A DNA stretch of 64,000 nucleotides from Arenicola marina (Eukaryota > Annelida > Polychaeta > Arenicolidae): positions 45,916,959 through 45,980,958 of the forward strand of contig OZ025252.1 in assembly GCA_964019135.1 (NCBI GenBank), written 5' to 3'. The translations under genes were made by a program, and so were the position numbers. Shown in pieces: positions 22,960-33,078 of the stretch (position 1 is the first letter of the stretch; every line of letters starts with the position of its first letter). The notes beneath the pieces are model-generated. The model did no database searches, was not told the DNA's origin, and saw nothing but the letters and a program-made list of their open reading frames with translations.

Positions 22960-23710
22960 CGGCCGATCTCCCACGTAAGGTTGGTGCCGACCCTCGGGGT
23001 GTCACATCACGCTTTATGCACCCCAAACCCCGCCAAATAGATCCACAACACCTCCGGACTCGACTAAACGAACCCTCCTCCTGGCCATCTTTCGCCTTCC
23101 GGCCGCTGGGTCCCACCCACCGACCTAGGCAGCTCAGCCAGACCACGACCATAGCCACTACACGCGCCCACCCAGAGCGCGCCACCTTCCCGTCGCCGAC
23201 CCGTATTGCTGATGCCTGAGACACGCTGACCCTCTGAGCTCCTAGCGGCTTCACGTCACCCAACTCACAGGATGACGACCGTGGTCGGTGCCTTTGCAAA
23301 CCAACATCACATCCGCCGCAAGGTAACTCGGTCAGCACCTTGTCTCCATCGAAGCAATCACACTCGCTCGGGTCGCACGGTATCCGTGACAACGCATCTG
23401 CGTCGCCGTGCTTTTTGCCTTGGCGACGGACTACATCCTGCTGCCTTGTCCTTCTCGATATATTGCAGACCGGCGCCTTATCCGTCGTTAGTGACAATTT
23501 CCCACTTAAAGATTGATGCAGGTACTCGGACATTCCGCCCTTTTCCCCACGCGTCACTCTTCGACATCCAGCCCGGTCCCGCGGCAGCACAGGTTTACTC
23601 CTCGGCTCGTGGCTCTCTTTCGCGGTGGATCTCCCACCTAAAGCCAGGGTAGGCCCACGGGGTGTCACATCGTGCTCCCTGCGCCTCATACCCCGCCACT
23701 TGACCGACTC
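22960..23710 (-). mobile_element. Ty3/gypsy remnant with duplicated flank
   Basis: On the minus strand about 23305-23425 encodes the RNase H tail and linker of a Ty3/gypsy polyprotein, 'GKKHGDADALSR' followed by a Cys-rich 'IPCDPSECDC' stretch. Two related segments, starting near 23700 and 23040, share 'tggcggggt', 'gatgtgacaccccg' and 'gtgggagatc'; they may be remains of its long terminal repeats or a local duplication. This is a small fossil piece. Confidence 0.55.
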
Positions 23711-23897
23711 CAACGACAGAGCCGCCACACCCAGCCACCTCCCTGTGCGCCACTCCTCACAACCTCCTGGCCGCCAAATCTCACCCAGGACATGACGCCG
23801 CACCACCACACAAACACAAACAGCACAACAAACACAAATCATCATCATCATTTATTTCGACCAGGAATCAATACAATACAACATAGCATACAACAGG

Positions 23898-23933
<36 letters not shown>

Positions 23934-24147
23934 GGTCAAGGAGACCACCATTATGACAGAGTCGCTGGCATGGTGGCCACCTCAACGCAAAAAAAAACAC
24001 ACATAAAAAAAAAAAAAAAAAACACACAAAAAAAAACCCAGCGGAGGACAAGACTCTATAAAGACAAATTAACAAGTTAACAATTACCTAAATACACCGT
24101 TATAGTTCGATAGTACAAATATGAAATAAGAATAATTTTTTGGGGGA

Positions 24148-27100
24148 CTAGATAAAACGTAATTCTTTTTGGCAGACATAACAATGGACTTTAAGACAGT
24201 CAAAACAGTACCTATCAAGAAGTCGTTTTTTAATATAGGTTGAGTATCCCGCTATTGAATGCGTAAATATCTTCGTTAAAGTCTCTTTTGGAGTTTGGTT
24301 TATTAAATGGGTTAAGTAATAGCGGATGCAGTTTTCGGCAAATTTGTGCTTGGTTCTGGGTATATTTTGCTTACGTCTGGTGTTATGCTCATGTCGGTCC
24401 AATATACGGGGAAAATGGAAAGAGGTAATAAAATATACAGGGAGATCATCATGCAGCAGCCTGTAATAAAACTTCAAAGCCTGTAACTCATGAATGTCGT
24501 CTATTTTAAGGAGATTCAATCGCTTAAATAAGGGTTCAGTGTGCGCAATATAATGACTCTTTGTTATGATACGGATGGCTCTTTTCTGAATATTTTTCAA
24601 TCGATCACTTTGGTGGCCCCAGGCTAATATACAGTAATGCAAGTGAGGTAAAATGAGCGAGTTATAAATGGTTAGCAGAATATGTTGAGGAAGGGTATAT
24701 TTTAGATGCTGCATAACTCCAACTACCTTAGATATTTTGAAAGCAATTTTATCACCGTGACTGGACCATTTCAGATGTTTATGTAGGGTCAGTCCGAGAA
24801 AATCAAAGTCGTCAACGCATTCTAGCTTGATATTTTCAATATAAAGTTCTGGTATCGTTACCCGCTTTTGTGGCATATAAAATAACATAAATTTGCTTTT
24901 TTTAACGTTAAGAGATAGTTGGTTAAGTTTAAGCCAATTGCTTACTAGAGAAAGTTCATGGTTAAATACTTCACTACTCACATTACCTTTTGGCGCTAAT
25001 GTACTAATTGTGCTAGAAAGGGTTGTATCGTCAGCGTAAATAATTGCACTAAATATTGCACTCGCTCTAGATATATCGTTTATATATATTATAAACAAAA
25101 GAGGGCCAAGTATTGATCCCTGTGGTACTCCTCGGGAGATCATAACTTCTTTTGATTGAACGTTATCTATGCTTACATACTGTTTGCGATTCTGAAGATA
25201 ATTTTGTAGCAGTTTGAGCGCAAGCCCAGAAACCCCATAGTGCTTCAGTTTAGCTAATAGTATATCGTGATTAATGGTGTCAAAGGCTTTTGATAAATCA
25301 AGATAGATGTTTAACGGTATCTCCCCTTCGTCTAGTTTATGTATGGTTTTATCGATTAATTCCAGAGCAGCCAATTGGGTTGAATGTTTTTTCCGGAAAC
25401 CATACTGACCACTGTTAAACAGGGTTTCGCGGTCAAAGTGGTCATACATCTGGTTATAAATTACTTTTTCAAAAACCTTTGATATGGCTGGTAAAATTGA
25501 AATTGGCCTATAATTGTCAATATTAGATTTTTCCCCCTTTTTAAAAACTGGTACTACTTTTGCAAGTTTCAATTTATCTGGAAACATACCAGTACAAATT
25601 GATTGATTAATGATGTGAGTAATTGCCTTACTTAAATCTACTTTTAATAGTTTCAGCATTTTCATTGACATGTCATCATGTCCAGAACTAGCCTTAGGTT
25701 TCAGCTCATCAATTATTTTATTAGTGACGTTATGATCGATTAAATTAAACACCATTTTGTTTTCACATGGATCACCTAGATAGTTAGTATAACTTTGGTT
25801 TGGGTCCGGTTTGATTTTACTGGCAAGTTTAGTACCAATGGTGCTAAAAAACTCATTAAATCCATTTACTACAGCCGAACGGTCAGATGTTGGCTTGCCA
25901 TTAATATTAAAGAGCTCGGGGAATTTGTCCTTTCGGTTTGATCTGCTAATGACGGATCTTATTGCTTTCCATGTTGCCTTGATGTCTCCCTTACATTTTT
26001 CGAAAGCATGGTAATAATACGATCTTTTGGCCAACCGAATGTTATTTTTTAATATGGTATCATACGTTCTAAGATTGGTTTTCAGAGTATCGTATTGACA
26101 GGACGTTGGCGCTGTCATTTTAAGTCTCTTGTAAAGTTTATCTTTAAACGCTATGGACTTTATGATACCATTAGTGATCCAGTTTGCCTTTTTATGTTTC
26201 CTCTTGTTAAATTTAACTGTTTTGTCCGGTAAAAAAGTAGCCCTGGCCTTTGCTAGTACATCGTCCATTATCTCATAATTGATATTAGGGTCGGCGCTAA
26301 GGTCACTGTTGAGTCTACCGAGAATATTTGCGTTTGCAATGTACTGTTTAAATTGTAGCATTGACTGTGGATCATTGGTTTTTATATTAATATAAGTGGG
26401 CGTTTTATTTGAGCGTCGTATATCTATGTCTAAACATAAGAAATAAGGGAGGTGGTCTGAAATGGCCTTCAATAAAATTCCCGCCGTTGTATTCAACGAA
26501 CTGGGTGTTAATTTACATAAAAAATTATCGATCAATGTACCCCTATTACGTGACAATCGGGTCGGTAGTGTGATTTTGGGAAGAAAACTGCAAGACATGA
26601 TGCAATCAAAATAATCGCTAATGGCCGGTTTTTCATTAATCATTAGGAGGTCAATGTTGAAGTCACCTGCTAAAATACATTCCCTATTAGGTTTGCTTCT
26701 CTCAAATGAAAAGAGAACCTCAGACAATTCTTCTGAAAAGGTTGCATAGTTTTCATTGATGTCGCATGGAGGTCGATATATATTTCCTAGAAGCATTTTC
26801 TTGTCAGTATTACGTCCATATACTTCAATGAATTGCCCTTCCCATATATTCGACTTAATCGGGTTATCTATAAAATTAAATGCATATGACTTATTGAGAT
26901 ATATAAGCAGACCTCCACGCGTGCTACAGGATTTACCCTGCGATATCAATACATAGTCATCGAGTTCGAAAATGCCAGTATCAGCATCATCTGATAACCA
27001 GGTTTCTTGTAAACAGACTGCACATAACACAACATTACAATCACGTAGAACCTCTAAAAACACTTTCAATTGATCAATTTTAGAACGAATGGAGGCAATA

Positions 27101-27321
27101 TTTAAACTAAGCATGGTGAACTCATGTCGCTTACTCTCCATGACCTTAATAAACCCATCCAAATCACAGTAAGGTGAGTGTTCAATAATAATTTCTTCCG
27201 AACAATCAATGTCAGATTTGCCATTACAATTAACTTTTAATGTATCAATAAGTGAATTAATATTTACACCCCCAACATTTGTTAAGATGTCACCAACATT
27301 CTCGTTACCCACAATCGACAT
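24148..27321 (-). CDS. LINE ORF2: AP endonuclease and reverse transcriptase
   Basis: 1057 residues with no internal stop. The N-terminal apurinic-type endonuclease shows 'SLNIASI' (~72), 'QETW' (~105), 'GDFNIDLL' (~219) and 'SDHLP' (~288). The reverse transcriptase (~585-850) shows 'NYRPISILPAISKVFEK', 'GQYGFRKKHST', 'LDLSKAFDTINHDILL', 'GVPQGSILGPLLF' and the catalytic 'YADD' at ~762-765, followed by 'FLGLTLHKHLKW'. After that comes a thumb-like region with 'QKRAIRIITKSHYIAHTEPL'. No Cys/His cluster is seen at the very end, although 'CFDCLKVHCYVC' comes close. The enzyme would nick target DNA and copy its own RNA by target-primed reverse transcription. All visible catalytic residues are present. 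The clade is within the jockey superfamily (CR1/L2/Daphne/Crack range); I cannot place it more closely. Confidence 0.9.
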   Translation of the reverse strand: MSIVGNENVGDILTNVGGVNINSLIDTLKVNCNGKSDIDCSEEIIIEHSPYCDLDGFIKVMESKRHEFTMLSLNIASIRSKIDQLKVFLEVLRDCNVVLCAVCLQETWLSDDADTGIFELDDYVLISQGKSCSTRGGLLIYLNKSYAFNFIDNPIKSNIWEGQFIEVYGRNTDKKMLLGNIYRPPCDINENYATFSEELSEVLFSFERSKPNRECILAGDFNIDLLMINEKPAISDYFDCIMSCSFLPKITLPTRLSRNRGTLIDNFLCKLTPSSLNTTAGILLKAISDHLPYFLCLDIDIRRSNKTPTYINIKTNDPQSMLQFKQYIANANILGRLNSDLSADPNINYEIMDDVLAKARATFLPDKTVKFNKRKHKKANWITNGIIKSIAFKDKLYKRLKMTAPTSCQYDTLKTNLRTYDTILKNNIRLAKRSYYYHAFEKCKGDIKATWKAIRSVISRSNRKDKFPELFNINGKPTSDRSAVVNGFNEFFSTIGTKLASKIKPDPNQSYTNYLGDPCENKMVFNLIDHNVTNKIIDELKPKASSGHDDMSMKMLKLLKVDLSKAITHIINQSICTGMFPDKLKLAKVVPVFKKGEKSNIDNYRPISILPAISKVFEKVIYNQMYDHFDRETLFNSGQYGFRKKHSTQLAALELIDKTIHKLDEGEIPLNIYLDLSKAFDTINHDILLAKLKHYGVSGLALKLLQNYLQNRKQYVSIDNVQSKEVMISRGVPQGSILGPLLFIIYINDISRASAIFSAIIYADDTTLSSTISTLAPKGNVSSEVFNHELSLVSNWLKLNQLSLNVKKSKFMLFYMPQKRVTIPELYIENIKLECVDDFDFLGLTLHKHLKWSSHGDKIAFKISKVVGVMQHLKYTLPQHILLTIYNSLILPHLHYCILAWGHQSDRLKNIQKRAIRIITKSHYIAHTEPLFKRLNLLKIDDIHELQALKFYYRLLHDDLPVYFITSFHFPRILDRHEHNTRRKQNIPRTKHKFAENCIRYYLTHLINQTPKETLTKIFTHSIAGYSTYIKKRLLDRYCFDCLKVHCYVCQKELRFI

Positions 27322-28397
27322 AGAAAATCAGTGCAATAATATTGTGAATCTCCGCAAACAGGCAAATAAACAAGTGAACAGAAACATATAAATGAACCTT
27401 TAAACAACAAACAGTTTTGTCATGGGTGTCCATTTCACTCAGCTTTTCACCAGAAACACACCCGGGTAGCGCAATTAACCTGTATTTGAAGAGTGACGGC
27501 TTCCTAATTAGTTACAACATTATATCTGCATACAAAATAACAAAACATTGTGACTGATATGAACACAGCCGGTTAAAGCAGCAGCGCAGAAACTGCAATT
27601 AACCTAATTCTGTATAACTCACAGAACACCGTGGCCATTACAAGGCGCAATCATCAGCGGTAACACCTGGCATATCACCCTTGTGGGGAAGGCCCCCGGA
27701 CACTGAACATACATACCGTGCCACGCGGGCAGTTTACTGACTGGATCGAACTAGTCTTTCGCGGGGGGAGAGAACGTATGGGACGTAGAGCAGAAGGCAC
27801 GAATGTAAAACCACTTACGATCTTTTACTGTTTAACATCAGTCATTAGAGCTCGTTTTTTCTATGCCGAGATATACCGAGTAGATTTGCTTCACACCCCT
27901 ATATTGAGCCATTTATTTGAAACAGGAGTGGGCTACGCTAATTTATGCCACTACGACACTACCATACAGCTCGAGGGGGCAAACCGTGAACCCTTTGGGG
28001 CAGGGCTTGTGTAAACACATGGCAGAGCATTCATGCATATCAAGCTATTGGGTCCTATGGCCCGTTATAGAGGAAACAAACAAGAACAATTAACAATTAA
28101 CGTTTGAGCTCGGTGTCATTAATGAGTGAGCTCTCCGTCTTCAGGCTTGGCTGATGACGGGTGGGAGCCGAAGGGGCGTGCGTCGTACAATCGACAACCA
28201 AGGCAAATATAAACAATAAACATTGACGCTGGCCTTAGTGTTTGTTTTACAACCAGAATGCCAGAAAGTTTCTAAACCTTTCAAATTGTATAGGCATATA
28301 GGAACATGGCTACACACCTGGATGAATATGTAGTATGAAACTACTCTTTTGACGAGTGTTGACGAGGCCGCTGTTCATATTGGAGGAGGATGGGAAC
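27322..28397. other. Spacer between the two LINE frames
   Basis: 1.08 kb without a supported gene. This is unusually long for a LINE inter-ORF spacer, so an inserted repeat or two separate elements are possible. I see no terminal inverted repeats or poly(A) that would decide it. Confidence 0.5.
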
Positions 28398-29717
28398 TCA
28401 TGATTGCCGATGCTTCTGTAACGCGGATGTCACGGCTGATTCCAGTAGTTTAAATCGTTCGCTTCCGGATAGTCTGCCAGCGAAGCGTTTCGTGATGACG
28501 ACAAGGACGTTTGTGAGGTTTTGCCGTCTCATGAGGTAGCGGACGTGACGTCCGGCGCCGAAGTCCCCGTCGTCTTGCCAGCCTTCCTGGTTGTCTGCCA
28601 GACGGTAAGCGGCGATGTTGTGCCTGGCGCCGGCCCGCTCAGGGTCCATCAGAAGCCAACGGTATTTCTTGCGGACGTCCTGGAGGGTCTGAGCCTTGAT
28701 GATCGAGGCACATGCCTTAGAGCTCAGTGACGTAACAACGTCCCCCACTGTGATTTGTTCCTGTTCCAGATTCTCATCGTCTCTCTCTCTGGATGTCAAG
28801 GAGAGAATGCTGTTGACGGGGATTGCAGGTAGCTGGACGTTTTGTTTTTCATTATTGATGAACAATCCATCGTTCGTGACCCGAGTCTGGATCCGGTGAG
28901 GGGCGGCGCGATCCCTGGCCGCCTGCGCCCGCTCGCCATATTCACGGCGGCGCTCGAAGATTTCAGCTGGATACTGTGGAGTAATCCTGAGGTTGTCTCT
29001 CCCTTTAGGTAGGTGGGTACGGGAAAATTCTAGAATATACTCGACGTCCTTGTAGGAGAGCAGCTTTGCCACAATTGGCCTTGGGCGTGATTTGTTGTTG
29101 CTGTTGTGAGGCCCCAGTCGGTGGCAACGCTCGAAGTGTGGGGCCCCGTCGTAGCCTTTACTCAGGAGCAGGTCTTTAACTTTTGCTTCACAGATCTCTG
29201 GGTGACGCCCACTGGTATCCTCAGGCACATTATGGATGAGGATGTTGTTTCTCATCGACCGACATTTCAAGTCGGCATAATCTTCTTTTAGTTCTTTTAT
29301 TTGCTTGTCTTGTTTGATGACAAAGCTTTTGAGGAGGGCGATTTCCTTCTTAAGTTCTATTATATCCTGTTGGTGGGTTGCGATGTGGCCCGCGTTTTCC
29401 CCATGGTCTTTAGCTGCAACCGCTAGTTGCTCCAGGACCCCATCCTTACCGTGGATGTCAGTGGTTTGGATATCCAACTGTGCCGCGATGTAATCTAATT
29501 TGTCATGAATGACGCTCAGAGAGTCTCTGTTTTCTACTGTATCCAAGATACGCGGAAGTGAGTTTGCTTGGCCTGGGCTCGACAATGGCAAGGGTTCCAT
29601 TGCTACTTTATCGCCCACACCTGCTTCTGTTGAATTCTTATCCATTAATATATTTGGTCTTTTGCTTTGCGGATTTCCACTGCCAGTTCGGTTTCTTTTT
29701 CTTGTGTGTTTACCCAT
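28398..29717 (-). CDS. LINE ORF1-like protein with C-terminal IMPACT/YigZ-type domain
   Basis: 439 residues, uninterrupted. A basic N-terminus (KHTRKRNRTG) is followed by a predicted coiled coil (~112-152), then an L1-ORF1-like RRM region (~155-235) with the signature 'CRSMRNNILIHNVPED', and an L1-type C-terminal domain (~236-290) with 'RREYGERAQAARDRA'. After an acidic linker, residues ~332-435 resemble the UPF0029/IMPACT N-terminal domain: 'ARHNIAAYRL', 'DDGDFGAGRHV', 'LTNVLVVITKRFAGRLSG'. In IMPACT and bacterial YigZ the same positions read HN.yAyr, D(G/D)GEPsGTAG and nvlVVVtRyFGG.kLG. Coiled-coil/RRM ORF1 proteins bind the LINE RNA as trimers; the role of the extra domain here is unknown. 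The start is the first ATG of the frame, just after a minus-strand leader. Confidence 0.75.
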   Translation of the reverse strand: MGKHTRKRNRTGSGNPQSKRPNILMDKNSTEAGVGDKVAMEPLPLSSPGQANSLPRILDTVENRDSLSVIHDKLDYIAAQLDIQTTDIHGKDGVLEQLAVAAKDHGENAGHIATHQQDIIELKKEIALLKSFVIKQDKQIKELKEDYADLKCRSMRNNILIHNVPEDTSGRHPEICEAKVKDLLLSKGYDGAPHFERCHRLGPHNSNNKSRPRPIVAKLLSYKDVEYILEFSRTHLPKGRDNLRITPQYPAEIFERRREYGERAQAARDRAAPHRIQTRVTNDGLFINNEKQNVQLPAIPVNSILSLTSRERDDENLEQEQITVGDVVTSLSSKACASIIKAQTLQDVRKKYRWLLMDPERAGARHNIAAYRLADNQEGWQDDGDFGAGRHVRYLMRRQNLTNVLVVITKRFAGRLSGSERFKLLESAVTSALQKHRQS

Positions 29718-30074
29718 TAGTTTGCGCTCTTTAATGGTGCCGTCTACTCTTTCTTGGCTGAAAAATCTTCACTTTATGTGCGCACCCGGTGAATGTGTAT
29801 TGCTTAGTACGCCATTGCAGAGTCTGGTATCCAAACGTTTTCGGCACCTGCGACACGCCGACCCTCCGTGCCTTTAGTGGTATATCCTCGTCTACTTCCC
29901 TGAAGGACAACCCCAACTCGTACCTTCCTACACAATCCTTCGCAACCAGGGCCGACGACTGGCCGGTACGGCCGGCCCCTTCTAGTTTCCCTGGTGGAAG
30001 GTGGAGCCGCTGGCCGGCCGCTCGCCGCGCCCCTCGCCGATCTCCTAGCCGCCACTCCCTCTCGGACAGGAGCG

Positions 30075-30350
30075 GGCGTAACCCAGGATTCTCCCCTCCC
30101 CTAAGTTGGGGGTACCACCCCAAACCAGGATTCACCCCTCTCCCAAGTTGGGGGTACCACCCCAACCCAGGTATTCACGCCTCCTCTTGGTTGGGGGTAC
30201 CACCCCAACCCGGAGTTCTCCCCTCCCCTAAGTTGGGGGTACCACCCCAACCCAGGACTCATCCCTCCCTCAAGTTGGGGGTACTACCCCAACTTTGGGG
30301 CTTGCCACCACCCCCTCCCGAGAGCGTCCGCCTGTCGCTGCCACTCACCA
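30075..30350. repeat. 43-bp hairpin minisatellite, array 2 (~5 units)
   Basis: Same unit and same edge sequence ('gagcgtccgcctgtcgctgc') as array 1 at 21918-22440. It sits directly 5' of the minus-strand LINE leader, in the place where some LINEs carry tandem promoter monomers. Confidence 0.85.
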
Positions 30351-30359
30351 AATCTCTCT

Positions 30360-31080
30360 ACAGTATACTATGGTAAATCATGATATACCATGGTACAGCA
30401 TCACGAACCATGATATTAGCATGGTATACCATGGCATAGCATGATAAATCATGGTATACCATAGTAAATGATGGTTTCACCATGGTAAATCATGATATAC
30501 CATGGTACAGAAAGAAAAACCATGATATACCATGGTACAGCCAGAAAAACCATGATATTAGTATGGTATACCATGGTATTACCATGGAAAGTTATGATAT
30601 ACCATGGTACAGCATGATATACCATGGTACAGCATGATATACTATGGTATCAGTATGGTATACCATGGTATATCATGGTTTACCATCAAATATTATAGTT
30701 AACCATGGCATACCATGGTTTACCATGCTATACCATAATATATCATGGTAATATCATGGTATTACTTTGGTATGTCATGGTATTACTTTGGTATATCATG
30801 GTATTACTTTGGTATATCATGGTATTACTTTGGTATATCATGGTATTACTTTGGTATGTCATGGTATAACTGGTATATCATTGTATAACTGGTATATATT
30901 GATACCATGGTAATACCCTGGCACTATGGTAATATCATGATACCATGGTAATATCTTGGCTACATGGTAATATCATGATATTACTGTGGTATATTATTAT
31001 ACCATGGTAATATCCTGGCACCATGGTAATATCATGATATTACTGTGGTATATCATTCTACCAAGGTCCCATGCAACCTG
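30360..31080. repeat. CCATGGTA-type palindromic repeat array (~720 bp)
   Basis: Dozens of TACCATGGTA, ATCATGGTAT and ATATCATGGTA units. Near 30735-30890 they become regular: 'tggtatatcatggtattact' at a 22-base period. A T8G15-type run follows at 31083-31107. No coding capacity. Confidence 0.85.
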
Positions 31081-31519
31081 GGTTTTTTTTTGGGGGGGGG
31101 GGGGGGGTGCAGAAAAGCCCCCTCCCGGATTTTCCACCGCCAAATTCCGCTGGGTCGCGGGAACATGTGCGTTCATAGACCGGGGTGCCGGGGAAAATAA
31201 TAAACCGAGCGGGTCCAAGTATTTTGGCGGTGAAGTACGGGTGGCTTTATAAAGCTCCCGGGAATCGCTGAGGACAGGCAGTATCGCAGCTATGTTTGGT
31301 GCGAGAAAAACAAACACACGATGATAGGTTGAAATAGAGGTTTATTCAAAACCCAGTAAAAGGGGGTATCGGGTTACGCAACGGCGTGGCCTATGGCCCG
31401 ACACCAGGCCTTACTGATATTACGTTGGTCACGCCGTCGTTGACAAAGGAGAGCGCGGTCAGATCGAATGTACAGCGGTCTACGATATGAGATGTAGTAT
31501 AAGCCGCGCAACGATAGCC

Positions 31520-31815
31520 CGATACCCGGAATTGGCGTCACTGCGGGAAATACCCCCGTCAGTGGCGTATCGTTAGATCGATACAGAATATAATAATACC
31601 CGCGGATTGCGCTTATTACGCAACCGTTAATTAACAAACAATATCCGCGAATTGCGCTTCTTACATAACCGGTATATGACAAAGGAATTCCCGCAAACTG
31701 CGAGGAGTAAATGACGTAACATTTACAGACTAATACAATTCCCGCAAAATGCGGCGACAATATGACTGAGTACGTAACAGTTACGAAGACCGATAGATGT
31801 CGCAAAATGCAGTAA
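31520..31815. repeat. Diverged ~60-bp repeats at the 3' end of the DIRS-like element
   Basis: Four or five units with 'cccgc(a/g)aa(a/t)tgcg' and 'acgtaac(a/n)gttac' motifs. They lie beyond the recombinase, where this element class carries split or inverted terminal repeats. Confidence 0.6.
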
Positions 31816-31859
31816 GGTTCTAATGAACCGTATATGTATTTATACCCGTTGACTTAGAA

Positions 31860-32120
31860 CAAGAGAGGTCGTGCTAATCTAAGCAGGCCTCGATAACATG
31901 ACTTAACGATTATGCTAGAACATTACAATATTATGCGGTGACCGCACCAAAGGTGGGGCTGGAAAAAACACCCCATATGACCCACCCAAGATACTGCCTG
32001 TTAGAGGGGAGCATAACTAAAACGAACAGAACTATTCGTGAGTCTGAACGTAGCGTAAGCTCCCGGTAGCAGGAGAAGAATACTAGACCCTAAGCAAGCG
32101 GGCATCGGCTACTCAGGTCA
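31860..32120. other. Non-coding part of the DIRS-like 3' region
   Basis: No supported gene. Confidence 0.4.
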
Positions 32121-32139
32121 AGCCGTAAGTAGCGGGGTG

Positions 32140-32445
32140 ACCTAGGCCACTCAGCTTAAGCTGAAAGCCGCGGGGTGCAATCTGTGAGTCACGACGGGTT
32201 TAGAGCCACTCAGCCTAAGCTGAAAGCGGCGGAGGGGTTTAAGGCCACTCAGCCTAAGCTGAAAGCGGCGGGGGGTTCAGGGCCACTCAGCCTAAGCTGA
32301 AAGCGGCGGAGGGTTCAGGGCCACTGAGCCTTGGCTGAAAGCGGCGGGGGGTTTAAGGCCACTGAGCCTAAGCTGAAAGCGGCGGGTGTAATATGTGAGT
32401 CACGACGTTGTAAGAACCACTCAGCCTAAGCTGAAAGCGGCGGCA
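32140..32445. repeat. Hairpin tandem repeat after the recombinase, 7 units
   Basis: The unit is 'ggccactcagcctaagctga' plus 'aagcggcgg', at 38-58 base spacing. The centre TCAGC(C/T)TAAGCTGA is a palindrome, so each unit can fold. Confidence 0.85.
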
Positions 32446-32483
32446 TGGCGAGACGTAGGATTAGGTGAGATCCCTGGAAAGAA

Positions 32484-32975
32484 CTACAAGGTAAGGGATG
32501 GCATCCGAATGTAGCGACGGTAAGCGTCGGAATTCCATCGACCCATCCGTCGAATCGTATCGTCGGGTACTCCCATGGCGGCGGCCGTGTTCGCTGCCCC
32601 GATGCGAAAACTATGTCCCTTGTAGACGGCGGCGGATACGCCCGACCAAGAAAGTGACTGCTGTAGGACGCGTGTAAAGTACTGCCGGGATACGGGAAAA
32701 CCCCCAGGGAAGATGAATAACGGACCCGGAGAGCTGCCGCGTTGTGTAAGGTAGGCGTCTAAGGCCAGGACTGGGTACAGCGTAGGTTGCGACGTTAGTC
32801 GTGACAGTGAGAGTGTAACGGGGGATCCTTTATGATGCTTAAAGGAGGTGAACGTCAAGAGCAATTTGGCATCTGATCTAGCAACATTAGCGTACTGTAG
32901 GGTGTGATTCGGGGCGGACGTTGCAAAGGTAATTTCTCCTATTCTAAGGTAGGCGTGGAAGGCTAGCAGATACAT
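32484..32975 (-). pseudogene. Tyrosine recombinase part of the DIRS/Ngaro-like element
   Basis: About 163 residues with the catalytic layout of tyrosine recombinases: an N-terminal 'AYLRIGEI' box with Arg, 'KGHSFRIGAANTAA' (HxxR), and 'MGRWNSDAYRRYIR' with the nucleophile Tyr. In this class the enzyme integrates a circular DNA copy without target-site duplication. It is part of a broken element. Confidence 0.85.
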
Positions 32976-33078
32976 GGCTCTGAAAAGGGTTTGAGCAGAG
33001 CTGAGTCCGCAACAACGTCCAGTGACGCAGTGACGAAACCAATTTTTTGAGGAGAATGGGGGTGATGGGAGCGCGATG

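Larger units (their letters stand above)
23839..30075 (-). mobile_element. Jockey-superfamily-type LINE, apparently complete
   Basis: On the minus strand, in order: hairpin minisatellite at 30075-30350, GC-rich 5' leader (about 29720-30070), ORF1-like frame (29717-28398), a 1.08 kb spacer, ORF2 (27321-24148), a 3' tail with A-runs, an AATAAA signal, and a terminal (GAT)4 at about 23839-23852. Short microsatellite tails instead of poly(A) are usual for CR1/L2/jockey-related LINEs. The long spacer leaves open whether ORF1 and ORF2 belong to one element. Both frames are uninterrupted, so the insertion looks young. Confidence 0.7.

Noticed and set aside
22584-23851. Frames of 211 (plus) and 364 (minus) codons in GC-rich DNA
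   Set aside because: GC-rich composition keeps frames open on both strands. Only about 40 residues on the minus strand resemble anything (gypsy RNase H tail), and that is a remnant.
29731-30165. 144-codon minus-strand frame upstream of the LINE ORF1
   Set aside because: It starts in the minisatellite and runs through the GC-rich leader; no protein pattern is visible.
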